Source of the DNA: Nonomuraea polychroma
Lineage (GTDB): Bacteria; Actinomycetota; Actinomycetes; Streptosporangiales; Streptosporangiaceae
Direction: 5' to 3'
Length of the DNA: 64,000 nucleotides
Assembly: GCF_004011505.1 (NCBI RefSeq)
Contig: NZ_SAUN01000001.1
Span: 4,526,001-4,590,000, forward strand
Numbering within the stretch: the stretch's first letter is position 1; every line of letters begins with the position of its first letter. This document shows positions 40,557 through 50,375 of this stretch, in pieces. The notes beneath the pieces are model-generated. The model was not told where the DNA came from. It did not search any database and saw only the letters and a list, made by a program, of their open reading frames with translations. The position numbers and the translations under genes are program-made.

Positions 40557-42044
40557 CTACCGGTAGACCGCCGGTTTCTTCTCCTTGCCGGGGAACACCA
40601 TGATCAGGAGCTCCACGGCCCCGTCAGGGGCATAGGGCACTTGGTAGACGAGCTTGCGCCCGCGCAGGTGCACCCGCACCCGGTACGACCCGGGACCGGC
40701 GGCCGTCAGGCCGGTCACGCTCGTTCCCTGGCTGTCGGAGAGGGCCAGGGTGCCGCGCGGGCTGTCGTAGCCGACCTCCACCACCTCGTCCCACCCCTTG
40801 GTCTCCAGCGGCGGCCGCCTGCGGTAGGACTCGACGGTCACACAGGCGTGGCCGATCTCGTCGGCCGCCCAGATGGCCAGCGCCCCACGTTCGCTGCCGA
40901 CCAGGTCCTCCACCAGGTCGGGGTCGTCGCCCACATACTCGTCCTCAAATCCAGGGATGGTCCAGGACTCGGTGAACATGGTGGCGTGCTTCTGCCGCAC
41001 CGGCTTGATCTTCGGGCGGTGCAGGGGATGCCGGGCGCAGGCCTTCTGCTTCTCGAGGAAGTACGCCGCCTCCTCCTCTTGCTTCCGTTTGCCCTCCTGC
41101 TCCTGCCACCGGGCCACCGCCGGGCACAGCGAGCCCAGCGCGCCCCGCAGCTGCGCGTGCGGCGCGTCCTGCACGGCCGGCACGTTGACGTCGCCGCCGT
41201 GCCGGGTGGCCAGGCCGCACAGGTGGTGTCCCTGGGACAGCACCACCCGGTCGGGCGCATCCTCCCAGCCCTCGATGCCGCCGAGGCCGTAGAAGTCGTT
41301 GTATCCGCGCACGTCGCACAGGAACTTCTTCTCCGCCTCGCTCAGCCCTTTGACGGTGCCGTCGCCGAAGCCGGCGCAGTCCAGCTCCCGCTCAGTGCTC
41401 ACCTTGCCGGGGGGAGCCGCCTGCACCGCGACCAGCAGGACCGCCGTCACCGTGAGGACCGTGGCCATCGTGCGGGCGAAGCGGCCCCGCCGCACGAACG
41501 CCCCCCGAGGGGCTCGCACCGCGAGCAGGATCAGCACCGCGGGCACCAGGAAGTACAGGTCCCAGACGAGTCGCCAGCTCACCAGCTCCGACGGCCCCCA
41601 GGCGGCCACGCACGCCGGATCGAGCGCCCCGTCGAGCAGGAGCAGCACAACGCCGGGAAGGCGCTGGAGGAGCAGCACCACAGCCGCGACGCGGGCGACG
41701 ATCCTGCCGAGCCGGTCCCGCCCGGTCCTGACGCTCGCATGCCAGCCCGCCAAGGCCAGGACGATCAGCGGTGCGCCGCCGTACCAGAAGAGCGGGACCT
41801 GTCCGATCAGGTACTCCGGGATCATCGAATCGATCTCATGGCCCAGGCACCAGCCAGACGACATGTACGCGTAAAAGCGGCTGCCGTCGTCTGCGGTCAG
41901 CAGAGACGAGGCCCAGTCGTAGAGGTCGGGAGCCAGCGCGGTCACCAGCGCCGCCGCCCAGAGCACCCATGATCGTCGGGACACGAGAGGGAAGACTAAA
42001 GGACGATGGCACCAACCGCCCATACCGGAAGAGGAAAGCCGCAT
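40557..42044 (-). CDS. Polytopic membrane protein with large extracellular C-terminal domain, unknown
   Basis: A 495-residue protein. The N-terminal 215 residues hold about five hydrophobic helices (VLWAAALVTALAPDLYDWAS, PLIVLALAGWHA, AVVLLLQRLPGVVLLLLDGA, FLVPAVLILLAVRAP, MATVLTVTAVLLVAVQAAP). The rest is soluble and contains Cys pairs, a Glu/Lys-rich helix (EQEGKRKQEEEAAYFLEKQK) and a beta-rich end. No family is recognised. ATG 42044 lacks a clear ribosome site, and ATG 42023 or a GTG nearer the first helix are alternatives. Its 5' end touches an acyl-CoA ligase remnant on the other strand. Confidence 0.7.
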   Translation of the reverse strand: MRLSSSGMGGWCHRPLVFPLVSRRSWVLWAAALVTALAPDLYDWASSLLTADDGSRFYAYMSSGWCLGHEIDSMIPEYLIGQVPLFWYGGAPLIVLALAGWHASVRTGRDRLGRIVARVAAVVLLLQRLPGVVLLLLDGALDPACVAAWGPSELVSWRLVWDLYFLVPAVLILLAVRAPRGAFVRRGRFARTMATVLTVTAVLLVAVQAAPPGKVSTERELDCAGFGDGTVKGLSEAEKKFLCDVRGYNDFYGLGGIEGWEDAPDRVVLSQGHHLCGLATRHGGDVNVPAVQDAPHAQLRGALGSLCPAVARWQEQEGKRKQEEEAAYFLEKQKACARHPLHRPKIKPVRQKHATMFTESWTIPGFEDEYVGDDPDLVEDLVGSERGALAIWAADEIGHACVTVESYRRRPPLETKGWDEVVEVGYDSPRGTLALSDSQGTSVTGLTAAGPGSYRVRVHLRGRKLVYQVPYAPDGAVELLIMVFPGKEKKPAVYR

Positions 42045-42330
42045 GACCGACCTGGACGCCCTGTCGTTCGAGCCTCACCGCGGTCTCCTGCCTCGACCGG
42101 GCGGCCGCCTCGCACGGTGACCGCGTCGCCGTCGTCGACGGGCCGCGTACGTGACGCTGCGCGACGGCGCCGAAGCCACCGCGGACGAGATCATGGATCA
42201 TGTGCGGGCGTGGTCCAAGGTGCCCAAGACCGTGGAGTTCGGCGAGTTGCCGAAGACGTCCACAGGGAAGATCCAGAAGTACGTCCTGCGGGAGAAGGCC
42301 TGGTCGGGGCGGCAGCGCCGCATCCATTGA
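42043..42330 (+). pseudogene. Acyl-CoA ligase with about 1.4 kb internal deletion
   Basis: An intact ribosome site (GGAAGAGGAAAG) and ATG 42043 begin MTDLDALSFEP. After a frame change the typical ligase N-terminus follows (TAVSCLDRAAASHGDRVAVV). Within a few bases this gives way to the C-terminal end of the same enzyme class (DEIMDHVRAWSKVPKTVEFG, then LPKTSTGKIQKYVLREKAW) with a TGA at 42328. About 95 of some 530-550 residues remain; the whole adenylate-forming core is gone. This is a clear internal deletion that keeps both ends of the gene. It lies in the 360 bp between the membrane protein and the glycosyltransferase. Confidence 0.82.
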
Positions 42331-42407
42331 GACCAAGGTTTCCCGTTCCCAGTCAATCCCCAGAAAAGGCCAGTACTCTCACCCACCATGAAGTGGGAGT
42401 ACCAGAC

Positions 42408-43598
42408 GTGAAGATCCGGTACATGCTGCTGCACGCCTACGGCATGGGCGGCACCATACGCACGGTGGTCAACCAGGCCGGCGCGATGGCCGAGGCAGGC
42501 CACGACGTCGAGATCGTCAGCGTGGTGCGGCGCCGCACCAAGCCCCAGTTCGCCATCGACCCGCGGGTGCGCCTGTCGGCCCTGGTGGACCAGCGAGACG
42601 GGGTGGCGGCCGACTCCTTGGCACGCAAGGTGTGGCGACGCGCCCGCGGCAAGATCGTCCCGTACGGCGAGTTCGCCGCCGAATACTTCACCGAACGCGT
42701 GGAGGCCGCGGTCATGGACTACGTGTCCGCGCTGACCGACGGCATCCTGGTCACCACCCGCCCGGCGCTGAACCTGATCTCCGCCCGCCGCGCCTCGCGC
42801 AAGGTCATCCGGGTGGCGCAGGAGCACATGAACCTGGCCGCCTACCACCCGGCCGTCCGCGAGCACATCGCCCGCCACTACGGCCGATTCGACGCGATCT
42901 CCGTGCTGACCGAGACCAGCCGCGCCGAATACCGCGCGCTCCTGGGCACCGGCGCGCCGATCGTGCGCATCCCCAACGCGGTCCACATGGAGCACCGCAA
43001 ACACTCCGACCACAACAACCCGATCGTGATCGCGGCCGGGCGGCTGGTGCCGCAGAAAGGCTTCGACCTGCTCATCCCGGCGTTCGCCGCGGTCGCGGAC
43101 GCCTACCCGGAGTGGACGGTGCGGATCTTCGGCACCGGACCGTCCCAGCAACGCCTGCAGGAGCGCATCGACGAGCACGGGATGGGCGGGCGGATCCGGC
43201 TCATGGGCCGCACCGACCGTATCCACGAGGAGCTGGCCAAAGCGTCGATCTACGCCCTCAGCTCGCGTATCGAGGGGCTGCCGATGGCGATGATCGAGGC
43301 GATGGGCCACGCCCTGCCGATCGTCGCCTTCGACTGTCCCACGGGACCGGCGGACGTGCTGACCCCGGGCCGCGACGGGCTGCTGGTGCCGCCCCGCGAT
43401 GTCGAGAAGCTGGGCGAGGGCCTCGCCCGGCTGATGGGCGACCGGGAGTTGCGCGCGCGGATGGGCACCGCGGCGGCGGAGACGGCGCACGACTACACGC
43501 CGCAGGTCGTGATGCCGTTGTGGGAGGAGCTTTTCACCGCCCTGGGCAGCGGCCGGCCGATCCCGGCGAGCCTCACGGGGATGCCGCCGGCTCCGTGA
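42408..43598 (+). CDS. Family GT4 glycosyltransferase
   Basis: A 396-residue GT-B enzyme starting at GTG 42408 behind GGGAG. The acceptor-domain Gly-rich loop (HAYGMGGTIRTVVNQAGAMA) and the donor-domain region (IAAGRLVPQKGFDLLIPAFA, then ASIYALSSRIEGLPMAMIEA with the EX7E-type Glu pair, and DCPTGPADVLTPGRDGLLVP) are complete. Retaining GT4 enzymes use UDP- or GDP-sugars for surface polysaccharide, lipid or natural-product glycosylation. It is not in a polysaccharide cluster. Its last 26 bp overlap the convergent hydrolase gene. Confidence 0.92.
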   Translation: MKIRYMLLHAYGMGGTIRTVVNQAGAMAEAGHDVEIVSVVRRRTKPQFAIDPRVRLSALVDQRDGVAADSLARKVWRRARGKIVPYGEFAAEYFTERVEAAVMDYVSALTDGILVTTRPALNLISARRASRKVIRVAQEHMNLAAYHPAVREHIARHYGRFDAISVLTETSRAEYRALLGTGAPIVRIPNAVHMEHRKHSDHNNPIVIAAGRLVPQKGFDLLIPAFAAVADAYPEWTVRIFGTGPSQQRLQERIDEHGMGGRIRLMGRTDRIHEELAKASIYALSSRIEGLPMAMIEAMGHALPIVAFDCPTGPADVLTPGRDGLLVPPRDVEKLGEGLARLMGDRELRARMGTAAAETAHDYTPQVVMPLWEELFTALGSGRPIPASLTGMPPAP

Positions 43599-44334
43599 CG
43601 ATCGGCGCCAGGGCCTGCGGATCGCGGAACGGGATCATGTGCGGCATGCCCGGCACGATGACCAGCCTGGCCCGCGGGATCAGGCGGGTGACCTGCTCGG
43701 CCCAGGCCTGCGAGACCATCCGGTCGTACTCGCCCCTGACCACGAGCGTGGGCACGGCCACGCGCGGCAGCTTGTCCTCCGGGCGGTCGCGCATGGCCAC
43801 CTCGAACGTGGCGACGACCCGCCGCATCCCCGCGTCCCAGTAGTCGGCCACGTTGAGCGGCGCCATGCGCGGGCTCTCCCGTACGGAGTTGCGCAGCCAC
43901 CGGCCGATCATCCGCGGCCAGGAGCGCGCCTGCGGATCCACGGTCGGCCCGACCAGGACGAGCGAGTGCACCCGCTCAGGGTGACGGACCGCCACGTCCA
44001 CGGCGAGCTGGCAGCCGAACGAGCAGCCCACCAAGCAGGCGGGCGGCAGATCCTCCGCCTCCAGCCAGGAGATCAGCGCGTCGCCCAGGCCCGCCAGGTC
44101 CAGCGGGCGGGGCGGCTTCGCGCTGCGCCCGAAACCCGGCAGGTCCACGGTCCATGCCGGCACGTGCGCGCCCAGCGCGGCGACCAGAGGCCGCAGCTCC
44201 CTGCTGGACACGCCCGCCCCGTGCACGCAGACCACCGGTGTCCTGCGGTCCCCTCCCCGGGGGACGCACCGCCACCCGGTCATGGGCCACCGGCCGGCCT
44301 TGACGATCCGCCGTTCGAGATCCATCTGCTCCAC
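43573..44334 (-). CDS. Alpha/beta-fold hydrolase
   Basis: A 253-residue hydrolase from GTG 44334 (ATG 44325 is an alternative). The oxyanion HG motif (PVVCVHGAGVSSRELRPLVA), the nucleophile elbow G-C-S-F-G (CLVGCSFGCQLAVDVAVRHP), an acid (VRGEYDRMVSQAWAEQVTRL) and the base His (IVPGMPHMIPFRD) form a normal triad. It is a soluble esterase/lactonase-type enzyme of unknown substrate. The 3' end overlaps that of the glycosyltransferase by 26 bp, so both may be affected by antisense read-through. Confidence 0.88.
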   Translation of the reverse strand: MEQMDLERRIVKAGRWPMTGWRCVPRGGDRRTPVVCVHGAGVSSRELRPLVAALGAHVPAWTVDLPGFGRSAKPPRPLDLAGLGDALISWLEAEDLPPACLVGCSFGCQLAVDVAVRHPERVHSLVLVGPTVDPQARSWPRMIGRWLRNSVRESPRMAPLNVADYWDAGMRRVVATFEVAMRDRPEDKLPRVAVPTLVVRGEYDRMVSQAWAEQVTRLIPRARLVIVPGMPHMIPFRDPQALAPIVTEPAASP

Positions 44335-44419
44335 GTGCCCACCACGAACTGGTCAAATCCCGCATGGGCGGGGCCACGGCGGAAAGCATCCCCGGCAAGG
44401 GGACGTGAAGGAGGCAGCC

Positions 44420-45811
44420 ATGGCTGCGACACAAGGCGTGTTCCGCCGCAAACCGGTCGAGCAGATCGCGGAGGAGCACGAGGGCGAATTGTCCCGGACG
44501 CTCGGGTTGTGGCAGCTCACCGCGATCGGCATCGGCGGCATCATCGGCGCCGGCATCTTCGCCCTGGCCGGGGCGGTGGCCAACCAGACGGCGGGGCCGG
44601 CCGTGCTCGTGTCGTTCCTGCTGGCCGGGATCGCCAGCGCGGCGGCGGCCTTCTCCTACGCCGAGTTCGCCGGCATGATCCCGAAGGCCGGGTCCGCCTA
44701 CACCTACGGGTACGCGGTGCTCGGCGAGCTCGTGGGCTGGTTCATCGGATGGGACCTGCTGCTGGAGTACACGGCCATCGTCGCCGTCGTCGCCATCGGC
44801 ATATCCGGATATTTCGGTTTTCTCGTGCAACAGCTGGGCGTCACCCTGCCGCCGTGGATGCTCGGCGCGCCGGGCACCGGGGAAGGGCACGTGGTCGACC
44901 TGTTCGCGGTGCTGCTCTGCCTGCTGATCGCCTACCTGCTGAACCTGGGCATCCGGGCGGCCGCCCGGTTCGAGACGTTCGTGGTCGCGATCAAGGTGGC
45001 CGTGGTGCTGCTGGTGATCGCGGTCGGGTTCTTCCACATCGACCCGGCCAACTACACGCCGTTCTTCCCCTTCGGCGTCGGCGGGGCGATCACCGGCGCG
45101 GCCACCGTGTTCTTCGCCGTCTTCGGCTACGACGCGATGAGCACCGCGGCCGAGGAGTCCAAGGACGCCCGGCGGCACATGCCCAAGGCCATCATCTACT
45201 CCCTGGTCATCTCCATGATCCTGTACGTGCTGGCCACGCTCGTGCTCACCGGCATGCAGAACTACCGGGAGATCGACCCGGAGAGCGGTTTCTCCTCGGC
45301 GTTCGCCTCCGTCGGGCTCTCCGGACTGGCCACGGTGATCGCGGCGGGCGCCATCGTCGGCATCCTGACCGTCATGTTCACGTTCATGCTGGGCGTGACC
45401 CGGGTGTGGTTCGCCATGAGCAGGGACGGGCTCCTGCCCCTGTGGTTCGCCCGGCTGCATCCGGTACGGCGGGTGCCCACGCGCGTCACCTGGATCGTGG
45501 GCATCGGCTCCGCGCTGATCGCCGGGTTCCTGCCCATCAGGGAGGCGGCCGAGTTGACCAACATCGGCATCCTGCTGGCCTTCGTGGTGGTGTGCGCGGC
45601 CGTGATCGTGCTCCGCTACCGCCAGCCCGACCTGCACCGGGAGTTCCGCACGCCCGGCATGCCCGTGGTGCCGGCGATCGGCGTGCTCTTCTCCATCTGG
45701 CTGATCACCTTCCTGGACCCCACGACCTGGCTGCGCTTCGCCGTGTGGTTCGTGCTCGGACTGATCGTCTACTTCGCCTACAGCCGGCGGCATTCCGCTC
45801 TCAACACCTGA
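44420..45811 (+). CDS. APC-superfamily amino acid permease (cationic amino acid transporter-like)
   Basis: A 463-residue transporter from ATG 44420 with GAAGGAGG upstream. Twelve helices are expected; landmarks are the first unwound helix (GIGGIIGAGIFALAGAVANQ), PKAGSAYTYGYAVLGELVGW with IGWDLLLEYTAIVAVVAIGI, and VFFAVFGYDAMSTAAEESKD, which match YfnA/CAT-type APC permeases. It should import an amino acid, likely basic or branched, by proton symport. The gene stands alone, 62 bp before the STAND regulator pair. Confidence 0.92.
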   Translation: MAATQGVFRRKPVEQIAEEHEGELSRTLGLWQLTAIGIGGIIGAGIFALAGAVANQTAGPAVLVSFLLAGIASAAAAFSYAEFAGMIPKAGSAYTYGYAVLGELVGWFIGWDLLLEYTAIVAVVAIGISGYFGFLVQQLGVTLPPWMLGAPGTGEGHVVDLFAVLLCLLIAYLLNLGIRAAARFETFVVAIKVAVVLLVIAVGFFHIDPANYTPFFPFGVGGAITGAATVFFAVFGYDAMSTAAEESKDARRHMPKAIIYSLVISMILYVLATLVLTGMQNYREIDPESGFSSAFASVGLSGLATVIAAGAIVGILTVMFTFMLGVTRVWFAMSRDGLLPLWFARLHPVRRVPTRVTWIVGIGSALIAGFLPIREAAELTNIGILLAFVVVCAAVIVLRYRQPDLHREFRTPGMPVVPAIGVLFSIWLITFLDPTTWLRFAVWFVLGLIVYFAYSRRHSALNT

Positions 45812-45872
45812 CTACGGCCAGGGTTTTACCGTGGATCGAGTGCCGGATTAAGGCCTGGACATAATCTGGGTT

Positions 45873-48239
45873 ATGGGGCTCGACACGACCACCCGGGTGT
45901 CGGAGTTGGAGCAAATCATGACCATGGCCGCGCCGAAGATCTCGAGCGGTCTGCCGGCGGAGCTCAACACGTTCGTGGGCCGCCGGCACGAAGTAGCCGA
46001 GGTCAAGCGGCTTCTGTCCGAGGGAAGGCTGGTGACGCTGGTCGGCGTGGGCGGCGTCGGCAAGTCCCGGCTGGCGCTGCGCGTCGGGTCGGACCTGCGG
46101 CGCGCCTTCCACGACGGCGTGTGGCTGGTCGAGCTCGCTCCCCTGGAGAGCCCCGAGTTGCTCGTCCCCGCCATCCTGGAAAGGCTGGAGATCCAGGATC
46201 GTTCCATCCGGCCGCCGATCGAGGTGCTCGTCGACCACCTGCGGGACAAGCAGATGCTGGTGCTCCTCGACAACTGCGAGCACCTGCTGGACGAGTGCGC
46301 GGCCATGGTGGAGACGCTGATGCGCTCCGCCCCCCAGCTGCGGATCCTGGCGACCAGCCGACAGGCGCTCGGCGTCGCGGGCGAGCGGACGATGCCGGTG
46401 CCCACGATGTCGGTGCCGGACGCCGACGGGGCGGCGCCGTCGGCCGAGGCGATGGGGCGATCCGACGCGGTGCGGCTGTTCTCCGAGCGGGCGAAGGCCG
46501 TGCTGCCCGGCTTCGAGGTCACCGACGCCAACAGGGACACCGTGGCGTGGATCTGCCGGCGCCTGGACGGCATGCCGCTGGCGATCGAGCTGGCCGTCGT
46601 CCGGTTGCGGGCGATCTCCGTAGAGCAGCTGCTCGCCCGGCTGGACGACCGCTTCCGGCTCCTCACGACGGGGGCGCGGACCGCGCTGCCGCGCCAGCAG
46701 ACGCTGCGGGCGCTGATCGACTGGAGCTACGCCCTCTGCACCGAGCATGAGCGGCTGCTCTGGAGCCGGCTCTCGGTGTTCTCCGGCGGACTGGACCTGG
46801 AGGCGGCCGAGCAGGTCTGCGCCGGGGACGGCATCGCGTCCGATGAGGTCATCGACCTGGTCAACGGCCTGGTGGACAAGTCCGTGCTGGCCCGCGAGGA
46901 ATACCAGACCGGCGTGCGATACCGGCTGCTGGAGACGATCCGCCAGTACGGCCGCGAGCGGTTGCGCTCGTCGGGCGAAGAGGCGGAGCTGAAGGCCAGG
47001 CACCGCGACTGGTACCAGGACCTCGCCACCCGCTCCGGGCAGGCGTGGTACGGGCCCGACCAGGTCGACTGGTTCATCCGCCTGCGCGCCGAGCACGACA
47101 ACCTGCGCACGGCCATGGACTACTGCCTCACCACGCCGGGCCAGGCGGAGAACGGCCTGGTCATCGCCACCGCGCTGCGCTTCTACTGGATCGCCGCCGG
47201 CGCGCTGCGCGAGGGGCGCAGCTGGCTCGACCGCCTGCTCGCCGCCGAGCCGGCGCCCACCGCCACGCGCGCCCGAGCCCTGCTGGTCAACGCCAGGCTC
47301 GCGGTCCTGCAGAGCGACTTCGAGGTCGCCGCGGCGATGCTGGAGCAGTGCAAGGAGCTGGGCCGCCGGCACGACGACATGGTGGTCCTCGCCGGCACCG
47401 CCTACGTCTGCGGCCTCGCGGCCCTGATCCAGCGCGACCCGGCCGGAGCCGTGGAGCTCCTCGGCGAGGCGCTCGAGACCCACCGCGCGGCCGGCGACCA
47501 GATGGGCGCCGTCAACACGCTGATGTACCTCGCCACCGCGCACTCGCTGCTGGGCCACGACGAGCAGGCCGCCGCCCTGTACAAGGAGTGCCTGACGATG
47601 TGCGAGGCCCAGTGCGAGCACTGGTTCCGGTCGTACACGCTGTGGGTGTTCGGCATCGAGACGTGGAAGCAGGGCGACACGGCGCAGGCCGTCGAGATGG
47701 AGCGCGAGGCCATCCGGCTCAAGCAGCCCTTTGACGACCGCCTGGGCATCGCCCTGTGCATGGAGGCGCTGGCCTGGATGGCCGCCGACGACGCTGGCGA
47801 GCGGGCGGCGGTGCTGCTCGGGGCCGCGCAGGAGAACTGGCGGTCGTTCGGCGGGCCGCTGTTCGGCTACCTCTCCGCCTTCCACGACACCGCCGTGGCC
47901 GTGGCCCGCGAACACCTCGGCGAGCAGGCCTTCGACGCCGCCTTCCACAAGGGCACCGAGCTCAGCCCCGCCGAGGCGCTCGCGTACGCCATGGGCCGTG
48001 CCGCGCCGCGGGCCAAGCAGCCACGCGACAACAGCTCGCCGCTGACCCGGCGGGAACGGGAGATCGCCGCCCTCGTCGCCCAGGGCATGAGCAACAAGGA
48101 GATCGCGTCCTCCCTGGTGATCGCGCAGCGCACCGCCGAGGCACACGTGGAGCACATCCTGAGCAAGCTCGGGTTCACCTCGCGGACCCAGATCGCCGCC
48201 TGGGTCGCCGGGCAGGACCCGTGCGGGGGACCGTCATGA
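45873..48239 (+). CDS. LAL-type STAND ATPase regulator with LuxR HTH
   Basis: A 788-residue regulator from ATG 45873. No ribosome site precedes it, but CATAAT at 45860-45865 is a plausible -10 element, so the mRNA may be nearly leaderless. The ATPase has a Walker A (VTLVGVGGVGKSRLALRVGS), a Walker B-like LDNCEH (MLVLLDNCEHLLDECAAMVE) and a GMPLAIELA motif. A helical repeat region spans about residues 380-710. The C-terminal HTH is complete (LTRREREIAALVAQGMSNKE, IASSLVIAQRTAEAHVEHIL). Its stop overlaps the start of a second, shorter relative. Confidence 0.92.
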   Translation: MGLDTTTRVSELEQIMTMAAPKISSGLPAELNTFVGRRHEVAEVKRLLSEGRLVTLVGVGGVGKSRLALRVGSDLRRAFHDGVWLVELAPLESPELLVPAILERLEIQDRSIRPPIEVLVDHLRDKQMLVLLDNCEHLLDECAAMVETLMRSAPQLRILATSRQALGVAGERTMPVPTMSVPDADGAAPSAEAMGRSDAVRLFSERAKAVLPGFEVTDANRDTVAWICRRLDGMPLAIELAVVRLRAISVEQLLARLDDRFRLLTTGARTALPRQQTLRALIDWSYALCTEHERLLWSRLSVFSGGLDLEAAEQVCAGDGIASDEVIDLVNGLVDKSVLAREEYQTGVRYRLLETIRQYGRERLRSSGEEAELKARHRDWYQDLATRSGQAWYGPDQVDWFIRLRAEHDNLRTAMDYCLTTPGQAENGLVIATALRFYWIAAGALREGRSWLDRLLAAEPAPTATRARALLVNARLAVLQSDFEVAAAMLEQCKELGRRHDDMVVLAGTAYVCGLAALIQRDPAGAVELLGEALETHRAAGDQMGAVNTLMYLATAHSLLGHDEQAAALYKECLTMCEAQCEHWFRSYTLWVFGIETWKQGDTAQAVEMEREAIRLKQPFDDRLGIALCMEALAWMAADDAGERAAVLLGAAQENWRSFGGPLFGYLSAFHDTAVAVAREHLGEQAFDAAFHKGTELSPAEALAYAMGRAAPRAKQPRDNSSPLTRREREIAALVAQGMSNKEIASSLVIAQRTAEAHVEHILSKLGFTSRTQIAAWVAGQDPCGGPS

Positions 48240-50293
48240 CGACCCTTATTTTGTCTGACAAATCTCCCTTCATCGGGCGCAGGCGTGAGCTTTCCGCATG
48301 CAGGCGCATCCTCAGCACCGGCCGGCTGCTCACCCTGACCGGCCCGGGCGGGGTCGGCAAGACCCGGCTGGCGCTCAGGCTGGCCGAGACCCTCCGGGGC
48401 AGGTTCCGCGACGGCGTGGAGGTCGTCGAGCTGGCCGCCCTGGAGACCGGCGACCTGCTGGAGCCGACGGTCGCCGATGCGCTGGGGCTGCGCGACGCCG
48501 GCCCCAACGCCGGCCAGGTGCTGGTGGACTACCTGTCGAACCGGCGGATGTTGCTGGTGCTCGACAACTGCGAGCACGTGCACGACGCCTGTGCCCGCCT
48601 CGTGGACCGGCTGCTGCGGGCCGCTCCCCAGCTGCGGATCCTGGCGACCAGCAGGCGGACCTTGGGCGTGTACGGCGAGCAGGTCCTGGCCGTCCCCGCG
48701 CTGCCGGTGCCCGACCCGGGGCACGGCCTGCGGGAGACCGCCCGCCACGACGCCATCCGCCTGTTCGTGGAGCGCGCGGCGCGGGTCCTGCCCGGCTTCT
48801 CGTTGCACGCGGGCAACATGGCGTGCGTGGCCAGGCTGGCCCGGCGGCTGGAGGGCATCCCCCTGGCCATCGAACTGGCCGCGGCGCGGCTACGCACGTC
48901 GTCACTGGAGGACCTGGCCCGCGAGCTCGACGAGCGGCTCGACGTGCTGGCGGCCGACGCCCCGGCCGTGCTGCCGCGCCATCGCACGCTGCGCGCCACC
49001 ATGGACTGGAGCTTCGGCCTGTGTTCGGCCGCGGAGCGGCGGTTGTGGTCGCGGTTGTCGATGTTCCCCGGCGGGGCCGACCTGGAAACCGCCGAGTCGG
49101 TGTGCGCCGGCAACGGCATCGACGACATGGAGGTGCTCGACCTGCTCACCGGGTTGGTGGACAAATCGGTCGTGGCCGGCGAGCGACGGCAGGGCGGGCT
49201 CAGATACCGCATGCTGGAGTGCCTGCGCGCGTACGGGAGCGAGCGGCTGCCCTCCGCCGACCGGCTGCCCCTGCGCTCCCGGTACGTCCGCCACTACCAG
49301 GACCTGGCCGAGCGGCACCGCATCGACCGGCTGGTGCCCGACCAGCACGAGCGTTACCTGGTGCTGCGCACGGAGTTGCCCAACGTGCGGGCGGCGCTCG
49401 ACGCGTGCCTGAGCGAGCCCCCGCTCGCGCCCGTCGGGCTGAGCACCGCGTCGGCGATGTGGTGCTACTGGCTGCTGGCCGGCTCGCTCACCGAGGGCCG
49501 CTACTGGCTGGAACGCGGCCTGCGGCTGGTGCCGGACGGCACCGGCACGCGGGCGTTCGCCTTGTGGGCGTACACCCTGCTCGCGCTGCGCCAGGGCGAC
49601 GTGGCGGCGGCGCTGCCGCGGCTCAGGGAATGCCACGACCTCGCACGTCAAGCCGGGAACGAGCGCATCCTGCCGCGCGCGCTCATGGCCGAGGGCGTTG
49701 CCGCGTTCTCCCACGGCGACGGCCGCCGCGGGCTCGAGCTGCTGCGCGATTCCCTGGTGCTGCACCGCGCCGCCGACGACATGGACGGCGTGCTCTACAG
49801 CCTGTATTTCGGCGCCGCGTACGGCTCGAGCGAGGATCCCGCCCAGGCCGCCGAGCTCGGCGAGGAGCTGCTGAACCTGTGCGAGAAGCATCACGCGCTG
49901 GTCTCCCGCGCGTACGCGCAGCTGTCGCTCGGCGTCGCGTGCTGGAACCTCGGCGACTGCTCGCGAGCGGAGGCGCTGGTGGCGGCGGCCACCGAGTTCG
50001 CCGGCGAGATCGGCGACCGGTGGTGCCTCACTCAGTGCCTGGAGGTGCTGGCGTGGGCGGCGGGCGCGCGCGCGGAGCACGAACGGGCGGCGGGGCTGCT
50101 GGGCGCCGCACACATGTTGTGGCGGGTGGTGGGCGCCGCACCGGAGCGGCTGAGTTACCACGCGGCCTGGCATGAGAAGTGCGCGGAGCAGGCGCGCCGC
50201 GCACTGGGCAGGCGGGCGTTCTCGGGAGCGTTCCGCACCGGGCAGCGGGTCGGCCCTGACCGCGCCGCGGATTACGCGACCGGCCGCGGCTGA
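48236..50293 (+). CDS. LAL-type STAND ATPase without DNA-binding domain
   Basis: A 685-residue paralogue starting at ATG 48236 in an ATGA overlap with the previous gene. It has the same ATPase signature (LTGPGGVGKTRLALRLAETL, MLLVLDNCEHVHDACARLVD, EGIPLAIELAAARLRTSS) and helical repeats. It ends at GQRVGPDRAADYATGRG, aligning with the ELSPAEALAYAMGRAAP linker of the first protein exactly where that one enters its HTH. No HTH code follows in any frame before the kinase. Coupled translation suggests it works as a partner or inhibitor of the first protein by mixed assembly. Confidence 0.88.
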   Translation: MTTLILSDKSPFIGRRRELSACRRILSTGRLLTLTGPGGVGKTRLALRLAETLRGRFRDGVEVVELAALETGDLLEPTVADALGLRDAGPNAGQVLVDYLSNRRMLLVLDNCEHVHDACARLVDRLLRAAPQLRILATSRRTLGVYGEQVLAVPALPVPDPGHGLRETARHDAIRLFVERAARVLPGFSLHAGNMACVARLARRLEGIPLAIELAAARLRTSSLEDLARELDERLDVLAADAPAVLPRHRTLRATMDWSFGLCSAAERRLWSRLSMFPGGADLETAESVCAGNGIDDMEVLDLLTGLVDKSVVAGERRQGGLRYRMLECLRAYGSERLPSADRLPLRSRYVRHYQDLAERHRIDRLVPDQHERYLVLRTELPNVRAALDACLSEPPLAPVGLSTASAMWCYWLLAGSLTEGRYWLERGLRLVPDGTGTRAFALWAYTLLALRQGDVAAALPRLRECHDLARQAGNERILPRALMAEGVAAFSHGDGRRGLELLRDSLVLHRAADDMDGVLYSLYFGAAYGSSEDPAQAAELGEELLNLCEKHHALVSRAYAQLSLGVACWNLGDCSRAEALVAAATEFAGEIGDRWCLTQCLEVLAWAAGARAEHERAAGLLGAAHMLWRVVGAAPERLSYHAAWHEKCAEQARRALGRRAFSGAFRTGQRVGPDRAADYATGRG

Positions 50294-50375
50294 GGCCGTC
50301 GTGGCAGGCCCGCCGCCGCACGCCCGGCCCGCCGCGAGGGCGATCACACCGGGCCGGGTCTCGTACGATGAGGGG

